Shown in pieces: positions 35,955-45,487 of a DNA stretch of 64,000 bases. The notes under the pieces were generated by a model. That model worked only from the letters and a program-made list of their open reading frames with translations, had not been told where the DNA came from and did no database searches. This stretch comes from Allomuricauda sp. (GTDB lineage: Bacteria; Bacteroidota; Bacteroidia; Flavobacteriales; Flavobacteriaceae), in contig NZ_PABT01000040.1 of the NCBI RefSeq assembly GCF_002699205.1, forward strand, positions 62,001 to 126,000, in the 5' to 3' direction. Within the stretch, counting starts at the first letter, position 1. The number at the start of each line of letters is the position of its first letter. The position numbers were made by a program, and so were the translations under genes.

Positions 35955-36566
35955 ATGGATATTCTACAGGATAAGAAATACGTTTCGTTGGATACCGATA
36001 TACCTATTTGGGATAGAATATTCACGGTGGCTCCATTGGTTGTGGTTGGAACCAAGGAGCAAGAGGGCTATGATCTTGCCCCAAAACACATGGCAACCCC
36101 CCTTGGGTTTGATAATTATTTTGGATTTGTGTGCACCCCAAGGCATGGTACTTATCAAAATGTTAAGCTTACCAAGGAATTTACAGTAAGCTTTCCTACC
36201 CCCGATCAGGTAACAACAACATCGTTGAGTGCTACTCCCAGAAGGATGGAACTAACGAAATCCCAACAAATTATTGAGTCTCTCCCCATAGTCAAAGCAA
36301 CTTCAATGGATGCTCCGTTGGTCCAGGATGCTTACTTGTACTTGGAATGCGAATTGTTCAAAATAATTGATGGCTTTGGGGAGAACAGTATCATCACCGG
36401 AAAAATAAAATCGGCCTATGTACACAAAGATTATATACGAATATCAGAAAAGGACGAACAGGAACAACTAAAGAATAATCCATTACTGGCATATATTGCC
36501 CATGGTAGGTTTGCCAAAATTGGAGAAACCTACAACTTTCCATTTCCCAAAGATTTTAAAAGATGA
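35955..36566 (+). CDS. Flavin reductase-like (FMN-binding split barrel) protein
   Basis: A 203-residue protein resembling flavin reductase-like FMN-binding proteins. Segments RIFTVAPLVVVGTKEQEGYDLAPKH and FGFVCTPRHGTYQNVKLTKEFTVSFP follow the family pattern of substrate/flavin-facing strands. The partner enzyme is not known. It begins a four-gene operon; its stop overlaps the peptidase start in ATGA. A -7-like TATTTTTA lies at 35927-35934. Confidence 0.72.
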   Translation: MDILQDKKYVSLDTDIPIWDRIFTVAPLVVVGTKEQEGYDLAPKHMATPLGFDNYFGFVCTPRHGTYQNVKLTKEFTVSFPTPDQVTTTSLSATPRRMELTKSQQIIESLPIVKATSMDAPLVQDAYLYLECELFKIIDGFGENSIITGKIKSAYVHKDYIRISEKDEQEQLKNNPLLAYIAHGRFAKIGETYNFPFPKDFKR

Positions 36567-37735
36567 TTTCCAACACCACAAATATTGCCAATGGCATCCT
36601 TGGGCAACTTAAATCCCAAGAGCAGGAAATGTTATCCTTTTTAAAGGAACTGGTAGCATTGGAATCCCCATCCAGAAACCCCGAATCACAACACCGGATA
36701 CTGAAATTCTTAGAAAAAGAATTAAATGGTATGGGTTTCTACACGATGCATGTGCATGGAAAAAAAACAGGGGGGTATTTATATGCCCGACCACTAAAGA
36801 GGGATAAACGCAAACCTTTGCAATTAATGGTAGGCCATTGTGATACGGTTTGGGAGTTGGACACACTTGCCAGCATGCCATTGAAGGATGATGGCAAAAC
36901 CCTGTCCGGACCAGGGGTCTACGATATGAAGGCCGGACTTACGCAAATCATTTTTGCCTTAAAGACCCTTGATAAAATGGATTTGAGTTTGCCACTTACC
37001 CCGATCATTTTGATAAACTCTGATGAGGAAATAGGAAGCAGGGAGTCCAAATTTGCCATTGCACGGTTGTCCAAAATAAGTGAACGTGCCTATATAATGG
37101 AGCCCCCGTTGGGATTGGAAGGTAAGCTAAAAACAGCAAGGAAAGGTATAGGACGTTTTACCATTACCGTAAAAGGGAAGGCCGCCCATGCAGGGTTGGA
37201 TCCTGATAAAGGCGCCAGTGCCATTTTGGAACTATCCCATCAAATTCAGCAGCTCTATGCCATGAACGATTTTGATAAAGGCATTACCGTCAATGTTGGG
37301 ATGGTCCAGGGCGGGGTGTCGCCCAATGTGGTCGCTCCCGAAAGTAAGGCGGTAGTGGATGTCCGAGTTTTGAATAAAAAGGATGGAGAGGAAATTACAA
37401 AGCGAATCCTTTCATTACGACCTACAATGCCCGAAGTTGAAGTCCATATAGAAGGTAGAATCGGTAGGCCCCCCATGGAACATACCAAAGGCAATCGTAT
37501 GCTTTGGAGATTAGCCAAGGCCAAGGGCTCTCTTTTGGGATTGGATTTGGAAGAAGCAACCGCAGGTGGAGGGTCGGATGGGAACACCACCAGTTTGTAT
37601 ACTGCAACCTTGGACGGACTGGGTACAACAGGAGATGGTGCCCACGCACGTCATGAACACATTTTATTGGATGAGTTTCCGGTCAGGACGGCATTGCTTG
37701 CCCTATTGATATTGGCCGAAACTGGGGACAAATAA
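36563..37735 (+). CDS. M20 family metallopeptidase (carboxypeptidase G2-like)
   Basis: A 390-residue zinc-dependent amidohydrolase. Metal-binding motifs are GHCDTVWEL, GVYDMKAGL, NSDEEIGS (catalytic Glu and metal ligand), and HARHEHILLDEF near the C-terminus. The M20 family includes glutamate carboxypeptidase, ArgE and DapE; the WELDTLA and EEIGS spacing is closest to carboxypeptidase G2-type enzymes. No signal peptide is seen, so it should act in the cytoplasm on small peptides or N-acyl amino acids. It is cotranscribed with its neighbours. Confidence 0.88.
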   Translation: MISNTTNIANGILGQLKSQEQEMLSFLKELVALESPSRNPESQHRILKFLEKELNGMGFYTMHVHGKKTGGYLYARPLKRDKRKPLQLMVGHCDTVWELDTLASMPLKDDGKTLSGPGVYDMKAGLTQIIFALKTLDKMDLSLPLTPIILINSDEEIGSRESKFAIARLSKISERAYIMEPPLGLEGKLKTARKGIGRFTITVKGKAAHAGLDPDKGASAILELSHQIQQLYAMNDFDKGITVNVGMVQGGVSPNVVAPESKAVVDVRVLNKKDGEEITKRILSLRPTMPEVEVHIEGRIGRPPMEHTKGNRMLWRLAKAKGSLLGLDLEEATAGGGSDGNTTSLYTATLDGLGTTGDGAHARHEHILLDEFPVRTALLALLILAETGDK

Positions 37736-37745
37736 TATTTTTATT

Positions 37746-38774
37746 ATGGATCACAAGTATATTTATGCATCATTGACACGAATTTCCGATTTGGCAGAAA
37801 AGGGGTTCGAAATAAAAGCATTGCCAAAAGATGAATGGCAAACGGGGGATTATGTGGTTTGTGAAATTTTGAATGAAGGTGGTGAAAGTTTGAAAGTGGA
37901 ACTCCCCAATGGTAGGATGCGGGGAGTTATTGCCGGTGAGTATATTGTGGGCGCACTTGGTGAACGCTATGCCACCTTGGAAGCCACGGGTAGCTGGAGG
38001 AATGTAACGGACGATCTAAAAATGACGGTACTGACCGGTGCCGGGCTTTTTGGAAAGTTGACGTCCAAATCCATGTTTATCCCCAAAATGATAAAAGTGG
38101 TCTATAAAGGGCATGCCGTTAGACAAGGTAAAAAAGTGACCATGCAAGATTTTGTTGAACCCATTCTAAGAATCCCTTTTCACACTCCGGTCATTCTCTT
38201 TGTGGGAACTTCCATGTCAGCCGGAAAAACAACCTCTGCCCGTATAGTCACCAACATTTTTAAGCAAGCTGGGTACAAAGTGGTCGGAGCAAAGCTCACC
38301 GGAGCAGGTAGGTATAAGGATATATTGGCCTTCAAAGATGTGGGGGCGGACAAGATATTGGATTTTGTGGATGTGGGACTTCCCTCATCCATATGCCCCA
38401 CCGAGGTCTACAAAGAAAGATGTGAACAAATGCTTAGCAGGATTGCCAAAGAAAATGCGGATGTTGCCATTATAGAAATAGGGGCATCGCCCTTGGAGCC
38501 CTACAATGGGGATATTGCCATCAATGCACTTAGGGAACACATTAAGTGTACTATTTTGAGTGCTTCGGATCCCTATGCCGTGTATGGCTTGATGAAAGCT
38601 TTTGACCTGGTTCCCGATATTGTTACCGGGGTGGCCTCCAATACTTTGGCCGGAGCCAGAATGGTAAAGGAACTATGTGGTGTTAGGGCATTGAACTTGA
38701 TAGACTCCTCCACCACCAAAGCCTTAAAAGAGATCTTGACGGAGAAAACGGGCATGACACTCAACACAAAATGA
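37746..38774 (+). CDS. P-loop NTPase with dethiobiotin-synthetase-like core (DUF1611-like)
   Basis: A 342-residue protein with an unrecognised beta-rich N-terminal domain (1-140) and a C-terminal P-loop domain starting VGTSMSAGKTTSARIV (Walker A around G154-T162). The following KVVGAKLTGAGRYKD and IIEIGASPLEPYNGD resemble the dethiobiotin synthetase/CobQ fold and DUF1611 proteins. No biochemical role is known to me. It ends in ATGA with the ribonucleotide reductase start, suggesting coupled translation. Confidence 0.7.
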   Translation: MDHKYIYASLTRISDLAEKGFEIKALPKDEWQTGDYVVCEILNEGGESLKVELPNGRMRGVIAGEYIVGALGERYATLEATGSWRNVTDDLKMTVLTGAGLFGKLTSKSMFIPKMIKVVYKGHAVRQGKKVTMQDFVEPILRIPFHTPVILFVGTSMSAGKTTSARIVTNIFKQAGYKVVGAKLTGAGRYKDILAFKDVGADKILDFVDVGLPSSICPTEVYKERCEQMLSRIAKENADVAIIEIGASPLEPYNGDIAINALREHIKCTILSASDPYAVYGLMKAFDLVPDIVTGVASNTLAGARMVKELCGVRALNLIDSSTTKALKEILTEKTGMTLNTK

Positions 38775-40489
38775 AACTTTCAGCAAACGCACGGCAATTG
38801 CTCAATGCGAGGTATTTGTTGAAAAATACCGAGGGAAGGGTGATTGAAACCCCCGAAGAACTTTTTAGAAGGGTGGCCAAGTATGTGGCAAGTGTGGAAA
38901 AAGGCGATAGCAAAAAGTGGGAAAATAGATTTTATGCCCTACTGGCCAATCTCCATTTTTTACCAAATTCACCTACCCTAATGAATGCCGGGCTGCCCAA
39001 TGGGCAATTGAGCGCATGTTTTGTATTACCTGTCGAGGATAGCTTGAGCAGCATTTTCACTACACTTAAAAACATGGCCATGGTCCATCAAAGCGGGGGA
39101 GGGACAGGCTATAATTTTTCACAGCTCAGGCCACGTGGGGATATGGTTTCATCCTCGGGCGGGGTTTCCTCGGGTCCTGTGGCATTCATTAAAATTTATG
39201 ATACAGCGACCGAACAGGTGAGGCAAGGAGGAAAACGAAGAGGGGCCAACATGGGTATTTTAAATGTGGACCATCCCGATATCGTGGAATTTATCAACTC
39301 AAAATCCGAGGGAGGCAATCTTCAAAATTTTAATCTTTCCATTGGTATAAGTGATGATTTTATGAAAGCTGTTCAAAATGGAACAGATTGGGATTTGATA
39401 AACCCAAGAACAAAGAAGATTGTGAAAACGATCCATGCCCAAACCTTATGGGATCAAATAATAACACAGGCTTGGGCTACGGGCGACCCTGGACTTATTT
39501 TTCTGGATACGATAAACAAGCACAATCCGGTACCGAAACTGGGCCAAATACAAAGTACCAACCCCTGTGGTGAAGTTCCCTTGCTTGCCTATGAAAGCTG
39601 TAATCTTGGATCCCTGAATTTATCTAAAATGGTCAAACTTGACCAAGAGGGGGAGAGGACTGTGGAATGGGATAGATTGGGAAAAACCGTTATGGATGCC
39701 GTACGGTTTTTGGACAACGTGATTTCTGCAAACCATTATTTACTGCCCCAAATAGAACAGCAGACCAAAGGCAATAGAAAAATTGGACTTGGAATAATGG
39801 GATGGGCAGAGTTGTTGGCTTTGCTCAACATTCCCTATGCCAGTGAAGAGGCCATTTTGCTTGGGGAAAAGCTAATGGAATTTATACAATCAAAGAGTTA
39901 TGAGGCATCAGCAGTACTGGCAAAGGAACGGGAGGTGTTTCCCAACTGGGAAAAAAGTATTTTTTACCCCGATAGACCCATGCGAAATGCCACTTGCAAT
40001 AGCATTGCACCTACGGGCAGTATATCGGTCATCGCGGACACCTCATATTCCATAGAACCTTTGTATGCCCTTGCTTATAAAAGGGTGGGAATATTGGAAA
40101 ACCAGACCCAAATGGAGCTTGTTTCGGTTTTTGTGTCAAAGATGCAAGAATGGGGGTTGTGGACCGATAAAGTAAGGGATGAAGTCCTGGCCACGGGAAG
40201 TATTCAACATTTGGAGCATATTCCAAAAAAAGTTCGAAAGGTATTTGAAACCAGTCTGGAAATCCCATGGAAATCCCACTTGATACATCAACGGGCCTTC
40301 CAAAAGTTTACGGACAATGCCGTTTCAAAAACCATCAACCTGGCAGAAAACACAACAAAGCAAACCGTTTCAGATATTTATATGACCGCTTGGAAGTATG
40401 GACTCAAGGGCATAACCGTTTATAGGGATGGTAGCAAGGCCGATCAGGTGCTACAGGCTTGCCACTTGAACAGAAGCGATAATTGTTGA
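38771..40489 (+). CDS. nrdJ: Adenosylcobalamin-dependent ribonucleotide reductase (class II)
   Basis: A 572-residue class II ribonucleotide reductase that makes deoxyribonucleotides with a B12-derived radical and needs no oxygen. C83 (LSACFVLP) and C277 (YESCNLGSLNL) form the redox pair, N264-P-C266-G-E268 is the active-site motif, and TGSISVIADTSYSIEP and a C-terminal Cys pair (QACHLNRSDNC) follow. It lacks an N-terminal ATP-cone, as in the short class II group. Flavobacteria usually rely on class I enzymes, so this copy may serve low-oxygen growth (inference). Confidence 0.9.
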   Translation: MKLSANARQLLNARYLLKNTEGRVIETPEELFRRVAKYVASVEKGDSKKWENRFYALLANLHFLPNSPTLMNAGLPNGQLSACFVLPVEDSLSSIFTTLKNMAMVHQSGGGTGYNFSQLRPRGDMVSSSGGVSSGPVAFIKIYDTATEQVRQGGKRRGANMGILNVDHPDIVEFINSKSEGGNLQNFNLSIGISDDFMKAVQNGTDWDLINPRTKKIVKTIHAQTLWDQIITQAWATGDPGLIFLDTINKHNPVPKLGQIQSTNPCGEVPLLAYESCNLGSLNLSKMVKLDQEGERTVEWDRLGKTVMDAVRFLDNVISANHYLLPQIEQQTKGNRKIGLGIMGWAELLALLNIPYASEEAILLGEKLMEFIQSKSYEASAVLAKEREVFPNWEKSIFYPDRPMRNATCNSIAPTGSISVIADTSYSIEPLYALAYKRVGILENQTQMELVSVFVSKMQEWGLWTDKVRDEVLATGSIQHLEHIPKKVRKVFETSLEIPWKSHLIHQRAFQKFTDNAVSKTINLAENTTKQTVSDIYMTAWKYGLKGITVYRDGSKADQVLQACHLNRSDNC

Positions 40490-40509
40490 AGAGAAATAAT
40501 TCGTTGCTT

Positions 40510-41211
40510 TTATGCTATGGCCGCCAAGGCAATTTCCACCATGTCCTTAAATGTGGTTTCCCTGTCATGTGCCGAAAGTCGCTCTCCGGTGACCAAGGAA
40601 TCGGAAATGGTTAAAATGGTGAGTGCTTTTATGTTGTATTTGGCCGCAATGGTGTATAATCCTGCGGTCTCCATTTCCACACAAAGGACCCCATATTGAG
40701 CCCAAAGTTTATATTCTTCAGGATCATCCCCATAGAATTCATCCGAAGAAAGTACATTTCCGGCTTTTATTGGTATGTTGTTCTCTCGGGCATAATTCAC
40801 CGCCTTTATGAAAAGGTCAAAATCCGCGGTAGGGGAATAATCGGAATTGATAAATCTAGAATTGTTCATGCCCGAAGTGGTGGATGCCGCCATGGCCAGG
40901 ACCACATCATTTAATTTTACATCTTTTTGGTAAGATCCAGCAGAGCCCACACGGATTATACTCTTTACCCCATAATCGTTTATGAGCTCATGGAAATAGA
41001 TCATGGCAGAGGGCATTCCCATGCCACTTCCCTGAACAGAGACCCTTTTTCCCTTATAGGTGCCGGTAAAGCCCAGCATTCCTCGGATTCGGTTGTAGCA
41101 GACGGGGTTTTCCAAAAAGGTCTCTGCAATCCATTTGGCCCTTAAGGGGTCTCCTGGCATCAGTACGGTTTCGGCAATTTCTCCTTTTTTGGCTTCTATG
41201 TGTGTGCTCAT
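40510..41211 (-). CDS. deoD: Purine nucleoside phosphorylase
   Basis: DeoD cleaves purine (deoxy)nucleosides with phosphate to give the base and (deoxy)ribose 1-phosphate. The 233-residue length and motifs [24 protein letters not shown] and [15 protein letters not shown] match the hexameric bacterial type. It lies 8 bp downstream of deoC, forming a nucleoside salvage unit, and converges on nrdJ. Confidence 0.95.
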   Translation of the reverse strand: MSTHIEAKKGEIAETVLMPGDPLRAKWIAETFLENPVCYNRIRGMLGFTGTYKGKRVSVQGSGMGMPSAMIYFHELINDYGVKSIIRVGSAGSYQKDVKLNDVVLAMAASTTSGMNNSRFINSDYSPTADFDLFIKAVNYARENNIPIKAGNVLSSDEFYGDDPEEYKLWAQYGVLCVEMETAGLYTIAAKYNIKALTILTISDSLVTGERLSAHDRETTFKDMVEIALAAIA

Positions 41212-41219
41212 GGATTTTC

Positions 41220-41858
41220 TTATGTGATTAAATTAGGGCCAGAGGACGTCCCTATTCTTGACACGCCCATTTCAATATACTTTAGGGCGGTCTCCTTATC
41301 TTTAACTCCACCGGAAGCTTTTATCTTCGCCTTCCCGCCAACAATCTTTTTCATGAGCCTTACATCTTCAAAAGTAGCTCCCCCAGTTCCAAATCCTGTT
41401 GAGGTCTTTACAAAATCTGCTTGGCCTTCAATTGCCAAAGCACATGCTTTTTCTTTTTCTTCCTCGGTAAGGTAGCAGGTTTCAATGATTACCTTCAGCA
41501 TGTTATTGCCGATGGCCTCCTTTATGGCTTTGATTTCCTCGCGAACGGTATCATACAATTTTGATTTTAACCACCCAATATTGATGACCATATCAATTTC
41601 GTCCGCACCATTGCCAATACAGTCTGCTGCTTCAAATACCTTGGCCTTGGTGGACATGGCTCCCAGTGGAAATCCGATTACGGCGGCCACTTTTACAGGA
41701 GTGTTTTTCAATGCTTCCTTGGCAATTGGAACATAGCAACCGTTTACACATACGGCATAAAAATTGTAACTTTTGGCCTCCTCGCATAATTTTTGGATAT
41801 CTGCGATGGTTGCGGTGGGTCTTAAGTTGGTATGGTCAATAAAATCTTCCAATGCCAT
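41220..41858 (-). CDS. deoC: Deoxyribose-phosphate aldolase
   Basis: DeoC splits deoxyribose 5-phosphate into glyceraldehyde 3-phosphate and acetaldehyde. The Schiff-base lysine is in [12 protein letters not shown] and a second lysine in [10 protein letters not shown]. The 212-residue protein is normal length. It starts 2 bp after the TerB-like gene ends and is followed by deoD, so deoxynucleosides can be fully degraded. Confidence 0.95.
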   Translation of the reverse strand: MALEDFIDHTNLRPTATIADIQKLCEEAKSYNFYAVCVNGCYVPIAKEALKNTPVKVAAVIGFPLGAMSTKAKVFEAADCIGNGADEIDMVINIGWLKSKLYDTVREEIKAIKEAIGNNMLKVIIETCYLTEEEKEKACALAIEGQADFVKTSTGFGTGGATFEDVRLMKKIVGGKAKIKASGGVKDKETALKYIEMGVSRIGTSSGPNLIT

Positions 41859-41859
41859 A

Positions 41860-42264
41860 TTAGTGGTTAAAGAGTTTTTTAAGTTTAAAGATAATCAACA
41901 TCTCCGATTTATTTTTTCCAGCAAAGGAGCTGGCTATGGATTCTGCGGTTTCAACAATCAGTTTTTTGAGCTTGTCCGAAAATTTCTCAGGGTGTTCATT
42001 GTAAAATTCCTCGAACTCTTTAAAGTAGTCATCACCATCTTTTTCCTCACTTTCCAGCCAATCGAAAACAATCTCGATTTGATAGGCGGAATCCGTATGG
42101 AATTCATCTTCAAAGTCGTCCACGTCCAACCAGAACTGTCTCACGTATTTGCGCAACCGTTCCACTTCTTTGGGTCTGACATTGTTGTCCGCCATGGCCA
42201 CGGCATAAAATAACTTTCCAAGGTTTTGGTAGAATTCGTTTCCTATTTTCTCAGAATTTAGCAT
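41860..42264 (-). CDS. TerB-like domain protein
   Basis: A 134-residue acidic helical protein. The segment LFYAVAMADNNVRPKEVERLRKYV resembles the first helices of TerB/tellurite-resistance-like proteins, which may bind metal. No other conserved motif is clear. It is the first gene before deoC. An inverted repeat ATCAAG-N7-CTTGAT at 42268-42286 lies directly before its start codon. Confidence 0.6.
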   Translation of the reverse strand: MLNSEKIGNEFYQNLGKLFYAVAMADNNVRPKEVERLRKYVRQFWLDVDDFEDEFHTDSAYQIEIVFDWLESEEKDGDDYFKEFEEFYNEHPEKFSDKLKKLIVETAESIASSFAGKNKSEMLIIFKLKKLFNH

Positions 42265-42352
42265 ACCATCAAGTTTTGATCTTGATTAAAAATAAAACTA
42301 TTGTCACTTAGTTTATATGATATTACTCAAGTAATTCATGTTGGCATGGGAT

Positions 42353-42733
42353 TCAATTGCTCCTCCTACCAACATTTTTATTGCTACGCCCCCGATTGCT
42401 GTTGTTCTGGTCATGATAGCGCTCTATGTTGTCATCGTAGTAGTCCCGAATCCTCTTATACCGTGATTTGTTCAGGTTATAGGAACGGTATCGGGGAGGC
42501 AATACTTTGTTCCGCATCCATACACCTCCATCCAAATAAATATAGGTTCTTGTGGAAAGATCATAATAGATACTATACTCCGGAAAGAATATGTATCGAA
42601 CAGTTTCAACCCTGTTTGGATAAAACCAAGGAGGTGGCGGGTCTGCCAAGCTATGGGATACGATCACGGGGCCACACGCCTGAAATCCAGATATCGCTAG
42701 AAATAATCCAATGAACAAAATAGCCTTTTTCAT
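42353..42733 (-). CDS. Small lipoprotein of unknown function under an FNR-type box
   Basis: A 126-residue lipoprotein (lipobox FQAC near residue 20) with an aromatic, proline-rich middle (DPPPPWFYPNRV, VRYIFFPEYSIYYDLSTRTYIYLDGGVW) and a basic Asn/Arg-rich tail. It resembles small Bacteroidota envelope proteins but no function is recognised. An FNR-type palindrome lies 49 bp upstream. Confidence 0.7.
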   Translation of the reverse strand: MKKAILFIGLFLAISGFQACGPVIVSHSLADPPPPWFYPNRVETVRYIFFPEYSIYYDLSTRTYIYLDGGVWMRNKVLPPRYRSYNLNKSRYKRIRDYYDDNIERYHDQNNSNRGRSNKNVGRRSN

Positions 42734-42751
42734 GGTGATTAATTTTGTTCA

Positions 42752-42795
42752 GTAAGGTAATGCCATCACATAACCCAATAAATGATCCAGATCAT
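42752..42795 (-). promoter_or_regulatory. FNR/CRP-type box before the small lipoprotein gene
   Basis: ATGAT-CCAG-ATCAT at 42782-42795 is centred 33 bp from TACCTTAC (42752-42759), a 4-of-6 match to the -7 box. The weak -7 box and class II spacing suggest activator-dependent expression. Confidence 0.55.
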
Positions 42796-42897
42796 TTCAA
42801 GGTTGCGTATGGGTAAATAGGGTAGGTCCCTGTTTGCATCTTGTTGATTGAAAGTTCCTTACTGATATTGGTCATTTCAGGCTAAGGGCAACAAACT

Positions 42898-42905
42898 TAT
42901 TTTTG
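42898..42905 (+). promoter_or_regulatory. -7 box of the Mla operon
   Basis: TATTTTTG fits TAnnTTTG and predicts a start near 42911, 19 bp before the mlaE ATG. A TTG at 42868-42870 is spaced too far for a classic -33 box. Confidence 0.45.
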
Positions 42906-42929
42906 ATTAGACCAAAATTGGGCATATAG

Positions 42930-43712
42930 ATGTCCATTACATTGGATATGATCAACAGGACAAAGGATTTTTTTATTGAAATAGGAGACCTGTCTTATTT
43001 TGCTGTGCGCTTTTTTAAACAAGCGATAACTCCTCCTTTTGAGTTTAAGGAATTGTTGAAACAAAGCTACCAAGTTGGGAATAGATCACTTATACTGGTA
43101 GCTACCACTGGGTTCATTATAGGATTGGTGTTAACACTCCAAACGCGTCCAACCTTGATCGAGTTTGGGGCGGTCTCTTGGATGCCCAATATGGTGGGCA
43201 TTTCCATTGTCAGGGAAATAGGTCCAGTGATTACTGCCTTGATCTGTTCAGGAAAGATTGCCTCTGGTTTTGGGGCCGAACTGGGTTCCATGCGGGTAAC
43301 CGAACAGATAGATGCCATGGAGGTTTCCGGCACAAATCCATTCAAATATTTGGTCGTTACCCGAATTTTGGCCGCTACGTTAATGCTTCCTTTATTGGTG
43401 ATATTTGGGGATTTGATAGCTCTCTTTGGTTCCTCTTTGGTTGAATTTATGAAGGGGAACGTGTCTTTTAGATTGTACTTTAATTCAGTTTTCAATGCAT
43501 TGTCCTATGGCGATTTGATTCCGGCCACCATAAAGTCCTTTTTCTTTGGTTTTGTAATCGGGTTGACAGGATGTTATAAGGGCTATAATACCGGTAGGGG
43601 CACTGCAGGTGTTGGTATTGCCGCAAATACTGCTGTTGTAATGGCGTCCATGCTTTTGTTTGTGGTGGATTTTATAGCTGTGTTCGTATCGGATATTTTT
43701 TATGAACTATAA
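42930..43712 (+). CDS. mlaE: MlaE-family ABC transporter permease
   Basis: The permease of an MCE-type lipid transporter that moves phospholipids between inner and outer membranes. The 260-residue protein has about five helices and the MlaE signature GSMRVTEQIDAMEVSGTNPF, plus the later KSFFFGFVIGLTGCYKGYNT coupling segment. It is the first gene of an mlaE-F-D operon; the stop of mlaE and the ATG of mlaF share one base. Confidence 0.92.
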   Translation: MSITLDMINRTKDFFIEIGDLSYFAVRFFKQAITPPFEFKELLKQSYQVGNRSLILVATTGFIIGLVLTLQTRPTLIEFGAVSWMPNMVGISIVREIGPVITALICSGKIASGFGAELGSMRVTEQIDAMEVSGTNPFKYLVVTRILAATLMLPLLVIFGDLIALFGSSLVEFMKGNVSFRLYFNSVFNALSYGDLIPATIKSFFFGFVIGLTGCYKGYNTGRGTAGVGIAANTAVVMASMLLFVVDFIAVFVSDIFYEL

Positions 43713-44494
43713 TGGATGTTAAAGAAAAAATAGGGCCCGTGCTTGGTGACAATACCACAAAAGAGGTAGTTGTGCGAATCCAAGACCTGTACAAAAGTTT
43801 TGGGGACAACCACGTTTTGAACGGTTTTAACATGGTTTTGCACAAAGGAGAAAATTTGGTGGTCATGGGGAAATCAGGATCCGGAAAATCGGTCATGATC
43901 AAATGCCTTGTTGGATTGATAGCCCCAGATAGTGGAACGGTTGAGGTTTTGGGAAAAAACATAGCTGAATTGAATCAAACGGATTTGGACGAACTCCGCT
44001 CGGATATTGGGTTTCTTTTTCAAGGAAGTGCCCTGTACGATTCCATGACGGTAAGGGAAAACTTGGAGTTTCCGATGCGACGGCACCGAAAAAAGTTTGA
44101 AGGGATAACCGATACCCTCCCCTTGGTCAAAGAAGCTTTGGAAAATGTTGGTTTGGGCCACACCATGGACTTGATGCCGGAAGAACTGTCCGGTGGGATG
44201 AAAAGGCGTATTGCACTGGCACGTGCCATCATATTAAAACCTAAATTGATTTTATATGATGAACCCACCAGTGGTTTGGACCCCATTACCGCCAAGGAAA
44301 TAATAGGATTGATGAGGAACATTCAAAAAAAATACGGGACATCTGCGTTAATAATCACCCACGATGTTGATTGTGCTCGGGTAATTTCCGAAAGGATGAT
44401 TTTATTGGTAGATGGAATCAATTATGCAGAAGGCACCTATGAGGATTTGGTGACATCTGCAGACCCTAAAATAAACGCTTTTTTTAAAAAATAA
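43712..44494 (+). CDS. mlaF: MlaF-family ABC transporter ATP-binding protein
   Basis: The ATPase of the Mla-type lipid transporter. It has Walker A GKSGSGKS, Q-loop LFQGSAL, signature LSGGMKRR and Walker B LILYDEPTSGLDP. Its length (260 residues) is slightly more than E. coli MlaF. It is followed by the MCE substrate-binding protein after 1 bp. Confidence 0.92.
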   Translation: MDVKEKIGPVLGDNTTKEVVVRIQDLYKSFGDNHVLNGFNMVLHKGENLVVMGKSGSGKSVMIKCLVGLIAPDSGTVEVLGKNIAELNQTDLDELRSDIGFLFQGSALYDSMTVRENLEFPMRRHRKKFEGITDTLPLVKEALENVGLGHTMDLMPEELSGGMKRRIALARAIILKPKLILYDEPTSGLDPITAKEIIGLMRNIQKKYGTSALIITHDVDCARVISERMILLVDGINYAEGTYEDLVTSADPKINAFFKK

Positions 44495-44495
44495 T

Positions 44496-45485
44496 ATGGC
44501 ATCAAAAACTCCAATGCAGAATTTAAAGCTGGGCATATTTGTTGTGCTCGGTACCGTTTTGTTGATAATTGCGGCCTATCTTATCGGAAACGGACAGAGT
44601 CTGTTCGTGAAAAAATTCACGATCAATGCCGTGTTCAGCAATGTGAACGGATTGCAAGTTGGCAACAATGTGCGCTTTTCGGGCATAGACATTGGAACTG
44701 TGGACGATGTTGAAATGAAGAACGATAGTACCATAATCGTACACATGGCCATTGATAAAAAAATGAAGGAACATATCAGGAACAATGCCGTGGCCACGAT
44801 TGGTTCCGATGGACTTGTGGGCAGTATGTTGGTCAATATTGTGCCAAGTAGGGGACAGGCCCCTTTGATAGAAGATGGTGCCACCTTAAGATCTTACCAA
44901 AGGGTTGCATCCCAAGATATGCTCAATACCCTGAATGTTACCAATGAAAATGCTGCATTGTTGACCTCTGATCTATTGAAGATTACCCAATCCTTGGTTC
45001 AAGGCAAGGGAACTTTGGGGCGTTTGCTTACCGATTCACTGATGGCCAAAGATTTGAAGCAGACCATTGTGAATTTGAAGTTGAGCAGTCAACAGGTAAA
45101 TATGACCTTGAACGAACTTCAAAAAACGATGGAAGCGGTTAATTCCGGGGAAGGTGTTGCAGGGGTACTGCTTGCAGATAGTTTGTCCGCAAATAAAATT
45201 AGGCAGGTCATTCAAAACTTGGAGATGTCCAGTGCCACCATCAATAAAATGACTGCTGATTTGAACACCGTTGTCGGTGAAGTTAAAAATGGGGAAGGTG
45301 TCTTCAACAAGATTGCGACCGATACGATCTTGGCGAATCAATTGATGAATGCAATGAAAAGTATTGAGGAAGGTACCCAAAAGTTCAATGAGAACATGGA
45401 AGCCTTAAAACACAATTTTTTGACCCGTGGATATTTCAGAAAATTGGAACGTGAACAAAAAAAGCAGGTGGAAAAAGAACAATGA
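44496..45485 (+). CDS. mlaD: MCE-domain substrate-binding protein (MlaD-like)
   Basis: A 329-residue periplasmic protein anchored by one N-terminal helix (LGIFVVLGTVLLIIAAYLI). The MCE domain follows (VNGLQVGNNVRFSGIDIGTVDDVEM and SDGLVGSMLVNIVPSR). The C-terminal half is a long helix with repeated LLADSLSANKIRQ-like segments and may form a coiled coil tunnel. It is longer than E. coli MlaD (about 180), as usual for Bacteroidota. It converges on the next gene with a 2-bp gap. Confidence 0.9.
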   Translation: MASKTPMQNLKLGIFVVLGTVLLIIAAYLIGNGQSLFVKKFTINAVFSNVNGLQVGNNVRFSGIDIGTVDDVEMKNDSTIIVHMAIDKKMKEHIRNNAVATIGSDGLVGSMLVNIVPSRGQAPLIEDGATLRSYQRVASQDMLNTLNVTNENAALLTSDLLKITQSLVQGKGTLGRLLTDSLMAKDLKQTIVNLKLSSQQVNMTLNELQKTMEAVNSGEGVAGVLLADSLSANKIRQVIQNLEMSSATINKMTADLNTVVGEVKNGEGVFNKIATDTILANQLMNAMKSIEEGTQKFNENMEALKHNFLTRGYFRKLEREQKKQVEKEQ

Positions 45486-45487
45486 AT

